Source: Chloroflexota bacterium
Lineage (GTDB): Bacteria; Chloroflexota; Anaerolineae; Anaerolineales; Anaerolineaceae
Direction: 5' to 3'
Length of the DNA: 38,360 nucleotides
Assembly: GCA_012514645.1 (NCBI GenBank)
Contig: JAAYZW010000225.1
Location: 1 to 38,360, forward strand
The stretch's first letter is position 1, and each line of letters opens with the position of its first letter. Position numbers and translations under genes: made by a program. The notes below the pieces were generated by a model. It made no database searches. It had not been told where the DNA came from and saw only the letters and a list, made by a program, of their open reading frames with translations. Positions 1 through 8,190 of the stretch are shown here, one piece after another.

Positions 1-324
1 ATCTACCTGGAATTCTTCTCCGGAAAGAATGGTCAAATTGATACTGTGGCAGTTGGGGCAGGGGGTCAACTCGTCTGTCAGCATAAACTTGGTATCGCAA
101 TTAAGACATTTAAGCGTTGCGGGAAGGCGGTTGAAGTGTAATACTGCTTTTTCAGCGATGGTGTCTTTGCTGATATGGTCCCAATAGAACTGGACCGAAT
201 CGTCTACAATCGAGGATAACGCGCCGATGGTAAGTGTAATATCGGTCACCCTGCGTGCGTGGTTTTCCCGGGCAGATTCAAGCACAATCTCCAGGAGTGA
301 TTCTGTAACTGCTAATTCGTGCAT
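1..324 (-). CDS. hypA: HypA hydrogenase nickel insertion protein (3' end cut by window edge)
   Basis: HypA delivers Ni2+ to the [NiFe] hydrogenase large subunit during maturation, together with HypB. I translated the 108 visible codons by hand. The protein starts with MHELAVTESLL, the hallmark HypA N-terminus whose His2 and Glu3 bind nickel. It later shows a zinc-ribbon half CLNC and, 16 residues on, CPNC, the structural zinc site. HypA proteins are about 113-120 residues, so only a few C-terminal residues lie outside the window. The start is supported by a GGAGGG Shine-Dalgarno at 337-342, 12 nt upstream. The gene lies downstream of the hydrogenase operon on the same strand, separated by about 375 bp that contain a repeat element, so it probably has its own promoter. 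No hypB-F genes are visible here. Confidence 0.9.
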   Translation of the reverse strand, partial: MHELAVTESLLEIVLESARENHARRVTDITLTIGALSSIVDDSVQFYWDHISKDTIAEKAVLHFNRLPATLKCLNCDTKFMLTDELTPCPNCHSINLTILSGEEFQVD

Positions 325-370
325 GTGATTATTATACCCTCCGTGTCAAGAGAGGGTGTAGGAATGGAGT

Positions 371-631
371 TAACAACAGCAATTCTCAATCTGAGAATAA
401 ACCATCGTTCATGCCCTGATAAGTGCAAAACCGAGATTTAAACAAGCATAGGGGCAGGTCCCAATCGTGAGCGCTTATTAACCGGATACATAGTCAGACC
501 TACCCTGCTCAAGAGCAGCGGACAGGCAATGAAAACCGAAAATTGACCGAGACTTCAATGGGGTGGGTTTCGCTGACTAAAAGAATCACCTTTTCTCACG
601 TTCTAAACCCACCCCTGCCATTTTGAAGTCC
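371..631. repeat. Intergenic repeat element, copy 1 (diverged, right end unclear)
   Basis: This fills most of the 325-701 gap. It aligns by eye with 13757-14010. Shared blocks include GGTCCCAATCGTGAGC (458-473), CATAGTCAGACCT (489-501), AATGGGGTGGGTTT (557-570) and TTTTCTCACGTT (591-602). The left end CAGCAATTCTCAAT (378-391) is the exact reverse complement of the right terminal repeat of copy 2. The gap carries a strong hairpin: GGGTGGGTTT (561-570) pairs with AAACCCACCC (605-614), and the flanking GACTTCAA (551-558) pairs with TTGAAGTC (623-630). AGGTC (456-460) can also pair with GACCT (497-501). No convincing right terminal repeat is visible before the fdhD-fusion gene. It may be a miniature mobile element, a structured RNA, or both. 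I see no ORF in it. Confidence 0.7.
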
Positions 632-701
632 GATTAGCTTTGACATTGGCAGGTGAAAAGATTTTAGATCGAATCGAGAACAGGTTAGGCAGGACTCATT
701 C

Positions 702-1958
702 CTATGCGGTTGCTAATCCCAGGTATTCGCTGTGGGTATAGACCTCAAACTGGTTGGCGCGCATGTAACCGACCAGACATATGCCGGCTTTTTCGGCAAT
801 CTCAACAGCCCGGTTCGTGGGCGTTGTGCGGCTAACGATGAAACGTACTCCTAAAGCCAGGCTTTTCATAACCATTTCGGAGCTTACACGTCCGGTGAGC
901 ATCAGGATCTCGGGTTTAAATTTGCGTCCGCAAAGAAGCCAACCGCCAGCCAGTTTGTCAACACAGTTGTGCCTGCCAACATCTTCCATGATCAGATTGA
1001 TCTGTTGACCATCGCTTATACCGGCAGTGTGGAATCCGCCAGCGTGATCATGCAGGGTTTGCTTCTGTTTAAACTGATTGTAAAGTGCAATCAGATCCTT
1101 CGCTGGGAATTTCGCGGGCAGGAAGGATGCCATCTTAGCCGAAGTGAACACCGGTTCAACGCCAGTGGAAGTGCGTTGGAAATTTGCGGGTTTTTCAGCA
1201 CTATCTGGCAATTTCACCGAGATTGTGCTCAGGTCTGGCGCGATTTCGATTTTTTCGATCGCTTCTTTTCCAGAGATCGCATGCTGATTCCATAGAAAAC
1301 CAACGGCTAACTGTTCGATCTCGATGGGTGAGCAGATAAAAGTAAGCCAGCTCTCACCGTTTACGATCAATTCCAGTGAGTGCTCTCGAATCACTGGTTT
1401 GGTGCGCTCTGCCAATGCGTCGGTGGCTGCCAGGTAGGTTGCGAGAGGCATGTCAACATACGGTGTTTGCTGGTTTGTGGGTTCCTCTAATCTCTCAAGA
1501 AGTAACCCGGATGCTTCTTCAACCAATTGCGCAGTTTGTTCAGACAAGTCTTGTTTGAATTGAAAAGAAAAGCCGCGCACGGTCAGCAATTCAGCCTTTG
1601 GCATAGCACCGGTGATTGTCTTTGCGATCGCCAGCAGCTCGCCTGCGCTCATGTGATGGGTGAAGGCGGAATGCTCAGTCGTGGGTCCTACTTCTTCGAA
1701 AACAAGGTTGGGGAGTTGCTCAGAATTATGAGCATCTATAAAAATGACATGATCATATTCGCAGATATCTTCCGCCATTTCAGGAAGCAGCTGGAAAAGG
1801 TAAAGAAGGCGCATCTTGCCATCGGTGGTGTCCACCCACTCACCTGCTAATTCAGGCACGTTAAGATCGTATTTGCTTGCTACTTTTTCAAGTATGTGCC
1901 AACCAGCACCGTCGTCTTCACGATCGCGGTTTCCGTATGCGATGATCAGTCTTTTCAT
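702..1958 (-). CDS. Hydrogenase maturation protease (M52)-FdhD-like fusion
   Basis: The protein has 418 residues in two domains. Residues 1-155 resemble HycI/HoxW peptidases, which bind nickel in the immature large subunit and clip its C-terminal tail. GNRDREDDGAG (9-19), FIDA with Asp75, and His101/102 fit the metal-binding acidic and His positions. Residues 195-418 are FdhD-like: EDVGRHN (325-331), a GRVSSEMV segment and the SRTTPTNRAVEIAE region are characteristic. FdhD normally passes sulfur from IscS to bis-MGD cofactors through a CxxC-type motif. Here that place reads TSTGVEPV (263-270) with no Cys, so the domain may have lost sulfurtransferase activity or act as a scaffold. It is the last gene of the hydrogenase operon, after a hairpin terminator, with AAGGA upstream of the start. 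The protease half presumably processes the adjacent HoxH. Confidence 0.88.
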   Translation of the reverse strand: MKRLIIAYGNRDREDDGAGWHILEKVASKYDLNVPELAGEWVDTTDGKMRLLYLFQLLPEMAEDICEYDHVIFIDAHNSEQLPNLVFEEVGPTTEHSAFTHHMSAGELLAIAKTITGAMPKAELLTVRGFSFQFKQDLSEQTAQLVEEASGLLLERLEEPTNQQTPYVDMPLATYLAATDALAERTKPVIREHSLELIVNGESWLTFICSPIEIEQLAVGFLWNQHAISGKEAIEKIEIAPDLSTISVKLPDSAEKPANFQRTSTGVEPVFTSAKMASFLPAKFPAKDLIALYNQFKQKQTLHDHAGGFHTAGISDGQQINLIMEDVGRHNCVDKLAGGWLLCGRKFKPEILMLTGRVSSEMVMKSLALGVRFIVSRTTPTNRAVEIAEKAGICLVGYMRANQFEVYTHSEYLGLATA

Positions 1959-1975
1959 GACGAATTCCTTGTTTT

Positions 1976-2016
1976 CAAAAATAAACCTCCCCTTAAAACA
2001 TCATCCGGGGAGGTTT
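1976..2016 (-). terminator. Rho-independent terminator or attenuator between hoxH and the protease-FdhD gene
   Basis: A perfect 10-bp inverted repeat, AAACCTCCCC (1983-1992) and GGGGAGGTTT (2007-2016), has a 14-nt loop. Read on the minus strand it is followed by TTTATTTTTG, a slightly interrupted U-tract. It would end or attenuate transcription after hoxH and lower expression of the protease-FdhD gene relative to the structural subunits. Confidence 0.65.
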
Positions 2017-2036
2017 TCGTGTTAATCCAGCTTTTT

Positions 2037-3461
2037 TTACCGCTTGAGCGATTGTGTCAAATTACCTTCAGCATCATAGATCGATATTTCGAGCGGCATT
2101 TGACCAACTGCGTGGGTCGAACAGCTTAAGCAGGGATCGTGAGCGCGGATGGCGTGTTCAACGCGATTGAGCATGCCTTCTTTAACTTCAGGACCGCGCA
2201 CATATTCTTTCGCAACCATGTCAACAGCTTTGCTCATGGCATAGTTATTATGACCGGTCGAGACGATCAGGTTAACTTTGGTGAGGCGACCGAGTTCGTC
2301 AGCGTGATAGTCGTGGATCAGCGTGCCGCGAGGAGCTTCGATGATTCCAACACCGTGCCCAACGGGCTGATGGCGGGTGTTGAGGATGTCGTTGCTCAGA
2401 ATGTCGGGGTCATCCAATAACACACGCACACGTTCAGCTGCAAAGAGAGTTTCGATCATGCGGGCATAATGGTAGAAGAGTGTATTCTCTACCGGCGCGC
2501 CGTTATTAATCGCTTTGAAGAGTTTCAATTCTTCGTTCGCCATTGGGGTGTCAATCTTTTCTGCCAGGTTGATACGACCAAGCGGACCAACGCGGTAAAC
2601 ACCCTCAGGGAAGCCTAATTTCTTGTAATAGGGGAACTTCAGGTATGACCAGGATTCCACATGCTCGGCAATATAGTCAAGGTAGTCTTGATCGACGAAG
2701 GTCTCAAGGTGCTTGCCATTGCGGTCGATCAGGCGGATGTCACCGTCAAACAGTTCCAAACCATTGTCAGGCGTGCTCAAGCCAAGGTAACCTGTCGGGA
2801 AGGTGGCAAATTTTTCCACCATCTCATGATTGGCTTCTGCCCAGTCTTTGACGATCTTGATACCAACTTTTGTGGTTTCAATTTGATCATCCAACAGGGC
2901 AAGGATGCGGTCGCGACCTTCAGCTGAGAGCGTACGGTTGACGCCGCCGGGAATCGCGAAGGTTGGGTGGATGCTGCGTTCCCCTAACTCAGAGATGATC
3001 GCCTGACCGAACTTGCGCAGGCGCACAGCTTTGACAGTCAGATCAGGGTCAGCACCGATCAAACCGACCACGTTTCGAATGGCGGGGTCAGCATCGAAGC
3101 CGAGCAGCAGGTCGGGTCCTGCGAGTTCGAAAAAGTGCATGCCATGGCTCTGGATAATCTGACCCATGTGCATGAGCTCGCGCAGCAGTGATGCCGGGCG
3201 AGGCGGCGGGCAGCCCAAAACGACATCGCCGGCTTTGGCGGCAGCCAGGTGATGGCTGACGGGGCAAATGCCGCAGATGCGGGGGGTGATTTGCTGCATT
3301 TCGGTCACAAGGCGACCTTCGCAGAATTTTTCAAAACCACGAAACTCATTTACGTGGAAATATGCGTGTTCGACAGTGCCATCGTCCTTCATGTGGACGG
3401 TAACCTTGGCATGTCCCTCAATCCGAGTTACGGGTTCAATTGTAATTTTCTTTGTAACCAT
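2037..3461 (-). CDS. hoxH: [NiFe] hydrogenase large subunit, HoxH-like (group 3, NAD-linked type)
   Basis: This is the catalytic subunit that splits or forms H2 at a Ni-Fe(CN)2CO site. The N-terminal L1 motif [11 protein letters not shown] (61-71) carries Cys63 and Cys66. The C-terminal L2 motif DPCLSCSTH (442-450) carries Cys444 and Cys447. A 24-residue tail follows His450, as expected for a precursor cut by a HoxW/HycI-type protease; a protease domain is encoded directly downstream. Length (474 aa) and motifs match HoxH of group 3d NAD-reducing hydrogenases. An AGGAG site precedes the start, and the gene follows hoxY by 8 nt. The protein is cytoplasmic, with no signal peptide. The neighbouring NuoE/F/G-like subunits say electrons go to or from NAD(P) and perhaps ferredoxin. 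Confidence 0.95.
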   Translation of the reverse strand: MVTKKITIEPVTRIEGHAKVTVHMKDDGTVEHAYFHVNEFRGFEKFCEGRLVTEMQQITPRICGICPVSHHLAAAKAGDVVLGCPPPRPASLLRELMHMGQIIQSHGMHFFELAGPDLLLGFDADPAIRNVVGLIGADPDLTVKAVRLRKFGQAIISELGERSIHPTFAIPGGVNRTLSAEGRDRILALLDDQIETTKVGIKIVKDWAEANHEMVEKFATFPTGYLGLSTPDNGLELFDGDIRLIDRNGKHLETFVDQDYLDYIAEHVESWSYLKFPYYKKLGFPEGVYRVGPLGRINLAEKIDTPMANEELKLFKAINNGAPVENTLFYHYARMIETLFAAERVRVLLDDPDILSNDILNTRHQPVGHGVGIIEAPRGTLIHDYHADELGRLTKVNLIVSTGHNNYAMSKAVDMVAKEYVRGPEVKEGMLNRVEHAIRAHDPCLSCSTHAVGQMPLEISIYDAEGNLTQSLKR

Positions 3462-3469
3462 ATCTTCTC

Positions 3470-4012
3470 CTAATGCCAGTCGTTGGTCAGCTTGTTGACT
3501 TCGGGCATACGACCCTGGGCGAGTTCAGCCAGTACGTAGAAAATCGCATCAGCGTGCGGTGCGCAGCCGGGCAGGTAGACATCGACCTTGACGACATCGT
3601 CGATTGGGCGAACGTGTTGCGGCACTGCCAGCTCGGGGTCATCAGGGATCTTCCCGCTTTCATCGGTGCTCTCGGTTTCGATATAGGCACGTTTGAGGGC
3701 TTCATCGGCACCAGCGAAGTTTCGCATGGCGGGAACCCCACCGAAAACCGCGCAGTCACCCAAGGCGACAAGGATCTTGCAACGTTCGCGCATTCGGATA
3801 GCGACTTCTTCGTTATGCGAATTGGAAATGCCACCTTCGAGGATACCGACATCAACACCATCGATGTCCGGTTCTTTCAAATCTGTGATTGGTGTCGCGC
3901 GAAGGTCGACTAACTTAGTCAGCTCAATAATTCGCTCGTCCATATCCAGAAACGACATATGGCAGCCAGCACAACCCGCGAGCCAGTCTGAAGCTACTTT
4001 TGGTTTTGCCAT
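3470..4012 (-). CDS. hoxY: [NiFe] hydrogenase small subunit, HoxY-like
   Basis: The 180-residue protein carries the proximal [4Fe-4S] cluster that relays electrons from the Ni-Fe site. Visible cysteines are GCAGC near residues 14-17, LGDC in the middle and LPGC towards the C-terminus, the usual four-ligand pattern of the short HoxY-type small subunit. There is no Tat signal and no additional cluster domain, in contrast with the small subunits of membrane-bound uptake enzymes. The start ATG is preceded by AAAGGA. The gene sits between the NuoG-like subunit (18 nt upstream) and hoxH (8 nt downstream), which fits a HoxHY catalytic dimer on a NuoEFG-like diaphorase. Confidence 0.94.
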   Translation of the reverse strand: MAKPKVASDWLAGCAGCHMSFLDMDERIIELTKLVDLRATPITDLKEPDIDGVDVGILEGGISNSHNEEVAIRMRERCKILVALGDCAVFGGVPAMRNFAGADEALKRAYIETESTDESGKIPDDPELAVPQHVRPIDDVVKVDVYLPGCAPHADAIFYVLAELAQGRMPEVNKLTNDWH

Positions 4013-4030
4013 CTTTTTCCTTTCATTCTC

Positions 4031-5980
4031 CTAAAAATCAACCGCAGGCTCAGCCATAACGATCGATGAAACTTTTTCAGTTAACCCTGCCTGCCAATCG
4101 GATTGGAGGCTCAGCCCTGATTTTTCAGACAGGCTGGACAACACATCGGAAACTGAGCGCTGCACCTCGCTTGCTGTTAATGCCTGGTGGTTAATGCCGA
4201 GGTGACCATCGGTGCTCAGATAGTGACCCTCTTCTTCTGCCCAGATTTTTGCGGGCAAAATGATATCGGCTTCCTCAGCATATGCATCCATGTAACTGGT
4301 GTGGACAATCTTGAACTCGCTTTTCTTCAACGCCTCGAGTGCGTCTGAGCAGAAGTGATGATCGCCAAGTGCATAGAACGCCACCGGGCTGCTCTCAAAT
4401 TTCGGATTCAATTCCAACCCCAACAGCGAGGCAGCGAAACTGTTGGTCTCACCTTTGAGGATGATGACTTTCGCGCCGACTTCCTGTGCGTAGCGGATCA
4501 ACTTCTTGAGAGATTCGAGGTTTTCGAATTTGGCAAATTCATCGCCGATGATGACAACCGGGTTCTGCCAGGACTGGATGCTTGCCAGCAGGCGATAAGC
4601 CCGGTGGGCTCGCAAGCCTTCATTGGCAATGATTTCGTCGGTTTGTTCGCACTCACCGTGTGCTTGATAGCAAGCCAACAGGTCAATGATTTGTTCGAAA
4701 TTATTTCCGACTTTGACCAGGCGATTTGTGAAGTGCCGGGCAAGATTGTTTTCTTCTTCCGTGACCATTACCAGGTTAAGTTCCTCGCTGGATTTGCGCT
4801 TAAGCATGAAACCAGGTACCTGGTGTTTGTGGACCAGGTCTGCACCGAGGATTATCGCGGCGTCTGCGTCAGTAAGGGCATCCAGCGTGGATTCAAAAGC
4901 ACCGAATTCACGAGCCAGCGCGATGCTGACGGCGGCGCTTTCATCTTTACCAAACAAGCCTGCCTGGGCAACCTTGAAGTTTTCGTTGAAGAAGGTCTGG
5001 AAAGCGCTCAGGTTCTCGATCGACTGGCGACCAGAAATATAGGCTTTGATATCTTCACTACCATGGGCTTTCAGCTGGGTGGAGACAACCGAAAGGGCTT
5101 CCTCCCAGGTGATCGGTTGTAACCCGCCATTTCGACGAATCATCGGGTACATAACACGGGTTCGGTCTTCAGCTACCGGGGCATAGCGACCGAGCTCACA
5201 GAGCATTCCGTCGACAAATGTTGAGGTTTCATCGCCATCGATACCAACCAGGCGGTTGTTACGGGTCTTGATCACACGCTGGCAGCCAGCACTACAGTCC
5301 ATGCAGACCGATTGGGTATGGGTTAGGTCGGTTTTGCGACCCTGGTACATCGAGCGGCGGTCAAAGAGCGCGCCGGTCGGGCATACCTGTACACAGTTAC
5401 CGCAGGAGATACAGGTGCTCTCACCCAGCAAAACGCCGTTATCTGCAACCAGGATGCTGGCAGATCCGCGTTCTTCCAAGCTGAGGGTGTGGTTTCCCAC
5501 AAGCTCAGCACAGGTGCGGACGCAACGGCGGCAGAGGATACAGCGGTTATTGTCCAGAACAAAGTCGGGATGGCTGGTATCAACATAGAAAGGCTGATAA
5601 GCCGGAGTGATGGGCCAGTGGTTCAGGTCTTGATCGTAAGCAGCCAGCTGCAGGTCACAGTCGCCATCAGTGGACTGACAATACATGCAGAAGTGGTTGC
5701 GCTCGCTGAAGAGCATTGAAAGCACGAAACGACGGGCTGCCTTGGTTTTTTCTGTGTCGGTGTGAATTTTCATTCCTTCAGTTGCCGGAACGGTACAAGA
5801 GGGCTGCAAAGTGCGAGCGCCTTCAATTTCGACCAGGCATAACCGGCAGGAGCCGTAGGGCTTCAGCTTGGGGTGATGACACAGGGTTGGTACGTTGAAA
5901 CCTGCCAGCTGAACAGCTTCCAAAACCGTAGTACCGGATTCAATTTCAACGGGAAGATTGTTTACAGTTAGTTTGATCAT
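4031..5980 (-). CDS. NuoG/HoxU-like iron-sulfur subunit with a molybdopterin-oxidoreductase-type C-terminal domain
   Basis: The protein has 649 residues. Residues 1-75 form a plant-type [2Fe-2S] domain with cysteines in LCHHPKLKPYGSCRLC and PSC. The His/Cys cluster region NHFCMYCQSTDGDC follows, then two [4Fe-4S] motifs, NRCILCRRCVRTC and STCISCGNCVQVCP. Next comes an N-terminal bis-MGD-type motif VCMDCSAGC with a later Cys in GMLCELGRY, and about 350 residues related to the NuoG/formate dehydrogenase fold. Group 3d hydrogenases usually carry a HoxU of about 240 residues, so this form is longer and closer to NuoG or the non-catalytic part of HydA/HndD. I see no clear Cys or Sec Mo ligand, so the last domain is probably structural. 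It should pass electrons between the flavin subunit and HoxY. Confidence 0.9.
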   Translation of the reverse strand: MIKLTVNNLPVEIESGTTVLEAVQLAGFNVPTLCHHPKLKPYGSCRLCLVEIEGARTLQPSCTVPATEGMKIHTDTEKTKAARRFVLSMLFSERNHFCMYCQSTDGDCDLQLAAYDQDLNHWPITPAYQPFYVDTSHPDFVLDNNRCILCRRCVRTCAELVGNHTLSLEERGSASILVADNGVLLGESTCISCGNCVQVCPTGALFDRRSMYQGRKTDLTHTQSVCMDCSAGCQRVIKTRNNRLVGIDGDETSTFVDGMLCELGRYAPVAEDRTRVMYPMIRRNGGLQPITWEEALSVVSTQLKAHGSEDIKAYISGRQSIENLSAFQTFFNENFKVAQAGLFGKDESAAVSIALAREFGAFESTLDALTDADAAIILGADLVHKHQVPGFMLKRKSSEELNLVMVTEEENNLARHFTNRLVKVGNNFEQIIDLLACYQAHGECEQTDEIIANEGLRAHRAYRLLASIQSWQNPVVIIGDEFAKFENLESLKKLIRYAQEVGAKVIILKGETNSFAASLLGLELNPKFESSPVAFYALGDHHFCSDALEALKKSEFKIVHTSYMDAYAEEADIILPAKIWAEEEGHYLSTDGHLGINHQALTASEVQRSVSDVLSSLSEKSGLSLQSDWQAGLTEKVSSIVMAEPAVDF

Positions 5981-6005
5981 CTATATTTCTCCATCGTCTC
6001 GCTTA

Positions 6006-7790
6006 TTAGTTAACCTCGACAGCATCAAAGTTGCAGACCTGCTGGCAGATGCCGCAGCGGATGCAGAGATCCTGATCAATCACATGGAGCAGTTTGCGTT
6101 CGCCGCTAATGGCTGAAACAGGGCAGTTACGGGCACAAACGGTACAACCAGTGCAGTTTTCTTCCGAAATTGAAAATTTGATCAGGTTACGGCAGACCTT
6201 GGCAGGGCAACGTTTTTCGTAAATGTGAGCTTCGTATTCGTCCAGGAAGTGTTTTAAGGTCGAGACTACCGGGTTAGGGGCGCCCTGACCAAGACCGCAA
6301 AGGCTGTCCTGGATAATTTCGGAGCAAAGATTATGCAGCATGGGGATGTCATCGGGAACGCCCTCTCCAGCGCAGATCCGTTCGAGGATCTCAAGGATTC
6401 GGCGGGTGCCAACACGACAGGGCACGCATTTACCGCAAGATTCTTCTTGGGTAAATTCCATGAAGAAGCGGGCAATGTCGACCATACAGGTGTGTTCGTC
6501 CATGACGATCATACCGCCAGAGCCCATAATCGAGCCGGCAGCACCGAGGGTCTCATAGTCGACTTCCAGGTCCAGGAACTGGGCAGGCAAGCAGCCGCCC
6601 ATGGGACCACCAGTTTGCACGGCTTTGTAGGCTTTGCCGTCTTTGATACCGCCGCCGATGTCATAAATGATCTCGCGCAGGGTCATGCCAAAAGGTACTT
6701 CGATCAAACCGGTGTGTGAAACATCGCCGGCGAGAGCGAAAGTCTTGGTGCCCTTGCTCTTTTCTGAACCCATGCTGGTATACCAGTCGAGACCATTGTG
6801 AATGATTTTTGGAACGTTGGCATAAGTCTCAACATTATTGATGTTGGTTGGTTTGCCCCAAAGACCTTTGGTTGCTGGAAAGGGTGGGCGCACGCGAGGT
6901 TCACCACGGCTGCCTTCGATCGAAGCGATCAGAGCGGTTTCTTCACCACAAACAAAGGCGCCAGCGCCCATGCGGACTTCCAGGTCAAACGAGAAGCCTG
7001 AGCCCATAATGTTTTCACCCAACAGACCATATTCCTTGGCTTGCGCAATAGCGATATTCAGTGTGCTGACCGCGATCGGGTATTCAGCCCGGCAATAAAC
7101 ATAGCCCTGGTTGGAACCAACGGCAAACGCGCCGATGGTCATGCCTTCAATGACTGAGTGGGGGTCGCCTTCCAGAACCTTGCGGTTCATGAACGCGCCC
7201 GGGTCACCTTCGTCTGCGTTGCAAACCATGTATTTGGGATTGCCTTGAGCCTGGTGTGCGAATTTCCACTTCAAACCGGTAGGGAAGCCAGCACCACCGC
7301 GACCGCGAAGTTTGGAATCCAGCATCGTCTGAATCACATCTTCAGGAGTCATTTCGGTGAGGACTTTCGCCAAAGCCTGGTAACCATCTACAGCGATGTA
7401 ATCCTCGATGTTGCGGGGATCAATCTTGCCAATGTTCTCCAGGATGACACGAATCTCTTTTTCTTTCGGCTCGCGCACCTCTTCATCGGTCAGGTCTCGC
7501 ATTTTCGCTTCGTATTGAGCGAGTTCACGACCTTTGACAAAGTGTTCGACCACGATAGTGCGAACGCTTTCGGGTGTCAGGGCAATGTAGTGGCTGCCTT
7601 CAGGGTAGACCAGGATGTCCGGACCTTCGCTTTCAGGATTGCCGATCCGGGGACTATCGAGAATTTCGACTTCGTCCAGGAGTTTGTGCAGCTTTAGTTC
7701 TTCAATCAGCTGTTCTTTGACCTGGACTGCGCCTTTTTCGATACATACCGGATCCATCGAAACAAGAATTGTTGAACGATAATATGCCAT
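6006..7790 (-). CDS. NuoF/HoxF/HndC-like NAD(P)-binding flavoprotein subunit
   Basis: The 594-residue diaphorase subunit binds FMN and NAD(H). The N-terminal 95 residues are a thioredoxin-like domain with only one Cys (Cys16), so it cannot hold the usual [2Fe-2S] cluster. GRGGAGFP (163-170) starts the FMN/NADH region, followed by GDPGAFMNR and GAGAFVCGEETALIASIEG. SCGKCVPCRVG with DSLCGLG provides the N3-type [4Fe-4S] ligands. The last 55 residues hold two ferredoxin motifs, CTGCTVCARNCP and CIRCGICQQVCN, as in HndC/HydB of multimeric hydrogenases. The gene lies between the HndB-like and NuoG-like subunits. In bifurcating [FeFe] enzymes the homologous subunit is the bifurcation site; whether that holds for this [NiFe] complex is inference. 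Confidence 0.93.
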   Translation of the reverse strand: MAYYRSTILVSMDPVCIEKGAVQVKEQLIEELKLHKLLDEVEILDSPRIGNPESEGPDILVYPEGSHYIALTPESVRTIVVEHFVKGRELAQYEAKMRDLTDEEVREPKEKEIRVILENIGKIDPRNIEDYIAVDGYQALAKVLTEMTPEDVIQTMLDSKLRGRGGAGFPTGLKWKFAHQAQGNPKYMVCNADEGDPGAFMNRKVLEGDPHSVIEGMTIGAFAVGSNQGYVYCRAEYPIAVSTLNIAIAQAKEYGLLGENIMGSGFSFDLEVRMGAGAFVCGEETALIASIEGSRGEPRVRPPFPATKGLWGKPTNINNVETYANVPKIIHNGLDWYTSMGSEKSKGTKTFALAGDVSHTGLIEVPFGMTLREIIYDIGGGIKDGKAYKAVQTGGPMGGCLPAQFLDLEVDYETLGAAGSIMGSGGMIVMDEHTCMVDIARFFMEFTQEESCGKCVPCRVGTRRILEILERICAGEGVPDDIPMLHNLCSEIIQDSLCGLGQGAPNPVVSTLKHFLDEYEAHIYEKRCPAKVCRNLIKFSISEENCTGCTVCARNCPVSAISGERKLLHVIDQDLCIRCGICQQVCNFDAVEVN

Positions 7791-7821
7791 ATCGGTACTC
7801 TTTTCTTACCTTTCCATAAAT

Positions 7822-8190
7822 TTATTCTTCAATTACGTATTCAACTAACACGTTGCCATCGACAACATGGTTTTGCATAATTTTGCGAGCGAGGTCAGGG
7901 TTGATTTTGCCGTAAATGACTTCTTCCTGATTCGGCACGATTACTTTGACGACAGGATCCTGACCACTGATACCGAAGTTTCCGGTCTGGCGCAGAATGA
8001 TGTCGGGCAGTTGTTGTTCCTCAATGAATGCGAGAATAGCTTTCAAGGTCTCGCGCGCGCCGGCAGCGATGCCGACGGTGCCCATGCCGACAACCACCTG
8101 GGTTTTGCCCGTCTGGTCGCGCATATCCTTAATCTTTTGGGCTTCTTCGCGCAATCTCTTGAGATCTTGTATTGAATTAATTGTTGGCAT
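7822..8190 (-). CDS. HndB-like thioredoxin-fold subunit without cluster cysteines
   Basis: The 122-residue protein resembles HndB and other small [2Fe-2S] thioredoxin-like ferredoxins beside multimeric hydrogenases. The family signature is recognisable as VVVGMGTVGIAAGARE (32-47) and RQTGNFGISGQDPVV (67-81). Where homologues carry four cysteines there are Val39, Asn71 and other non-ligands. The whole protein contains no Cys, so it cannot bind an iron-sulfur cluster and is probably structural. The start has a good AAGGAG site, and the first 14 nt overlap the HATPase gene. Loss of ligands in some HndB-like proteins would not surprise me, but I cannot check how common it is. Confidence 0.85.
   Translation of the reverse strand: MPTINSIQDLKRLREEAQKIKDMRDQTGKTQVVVGMGTVGIAAGARETLKAILAFIEEQQLPDIILRQTGNFGISGQDPVVKVIVPNQEEVIYGKINPDLARKIMQNHVVDGNVLVEYVIEE

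Noticed and set aside
325-350. Promoter TTGACA/TATAAT immediately before hypA
   Set aside because: The two hexamers are only about 7 bp apart and overlap the ribosome site, so they cannot work together.
451-640. CRISPR array or rRNA-type repeat as explanation for the intergenic repeat
   Set aside because: There are no regularly spaced short repeats, only one copy per location, and the structure differs from any RNA I recognise.
3473-3913. 146-codon plus-strand ORF opposite hoxY, and similar long antisense ORFs opposite the hydrogenase, Flox and AOR genes
   Set aside because: They mirror the codon structure of well-supported genes on the other strand and match no family.
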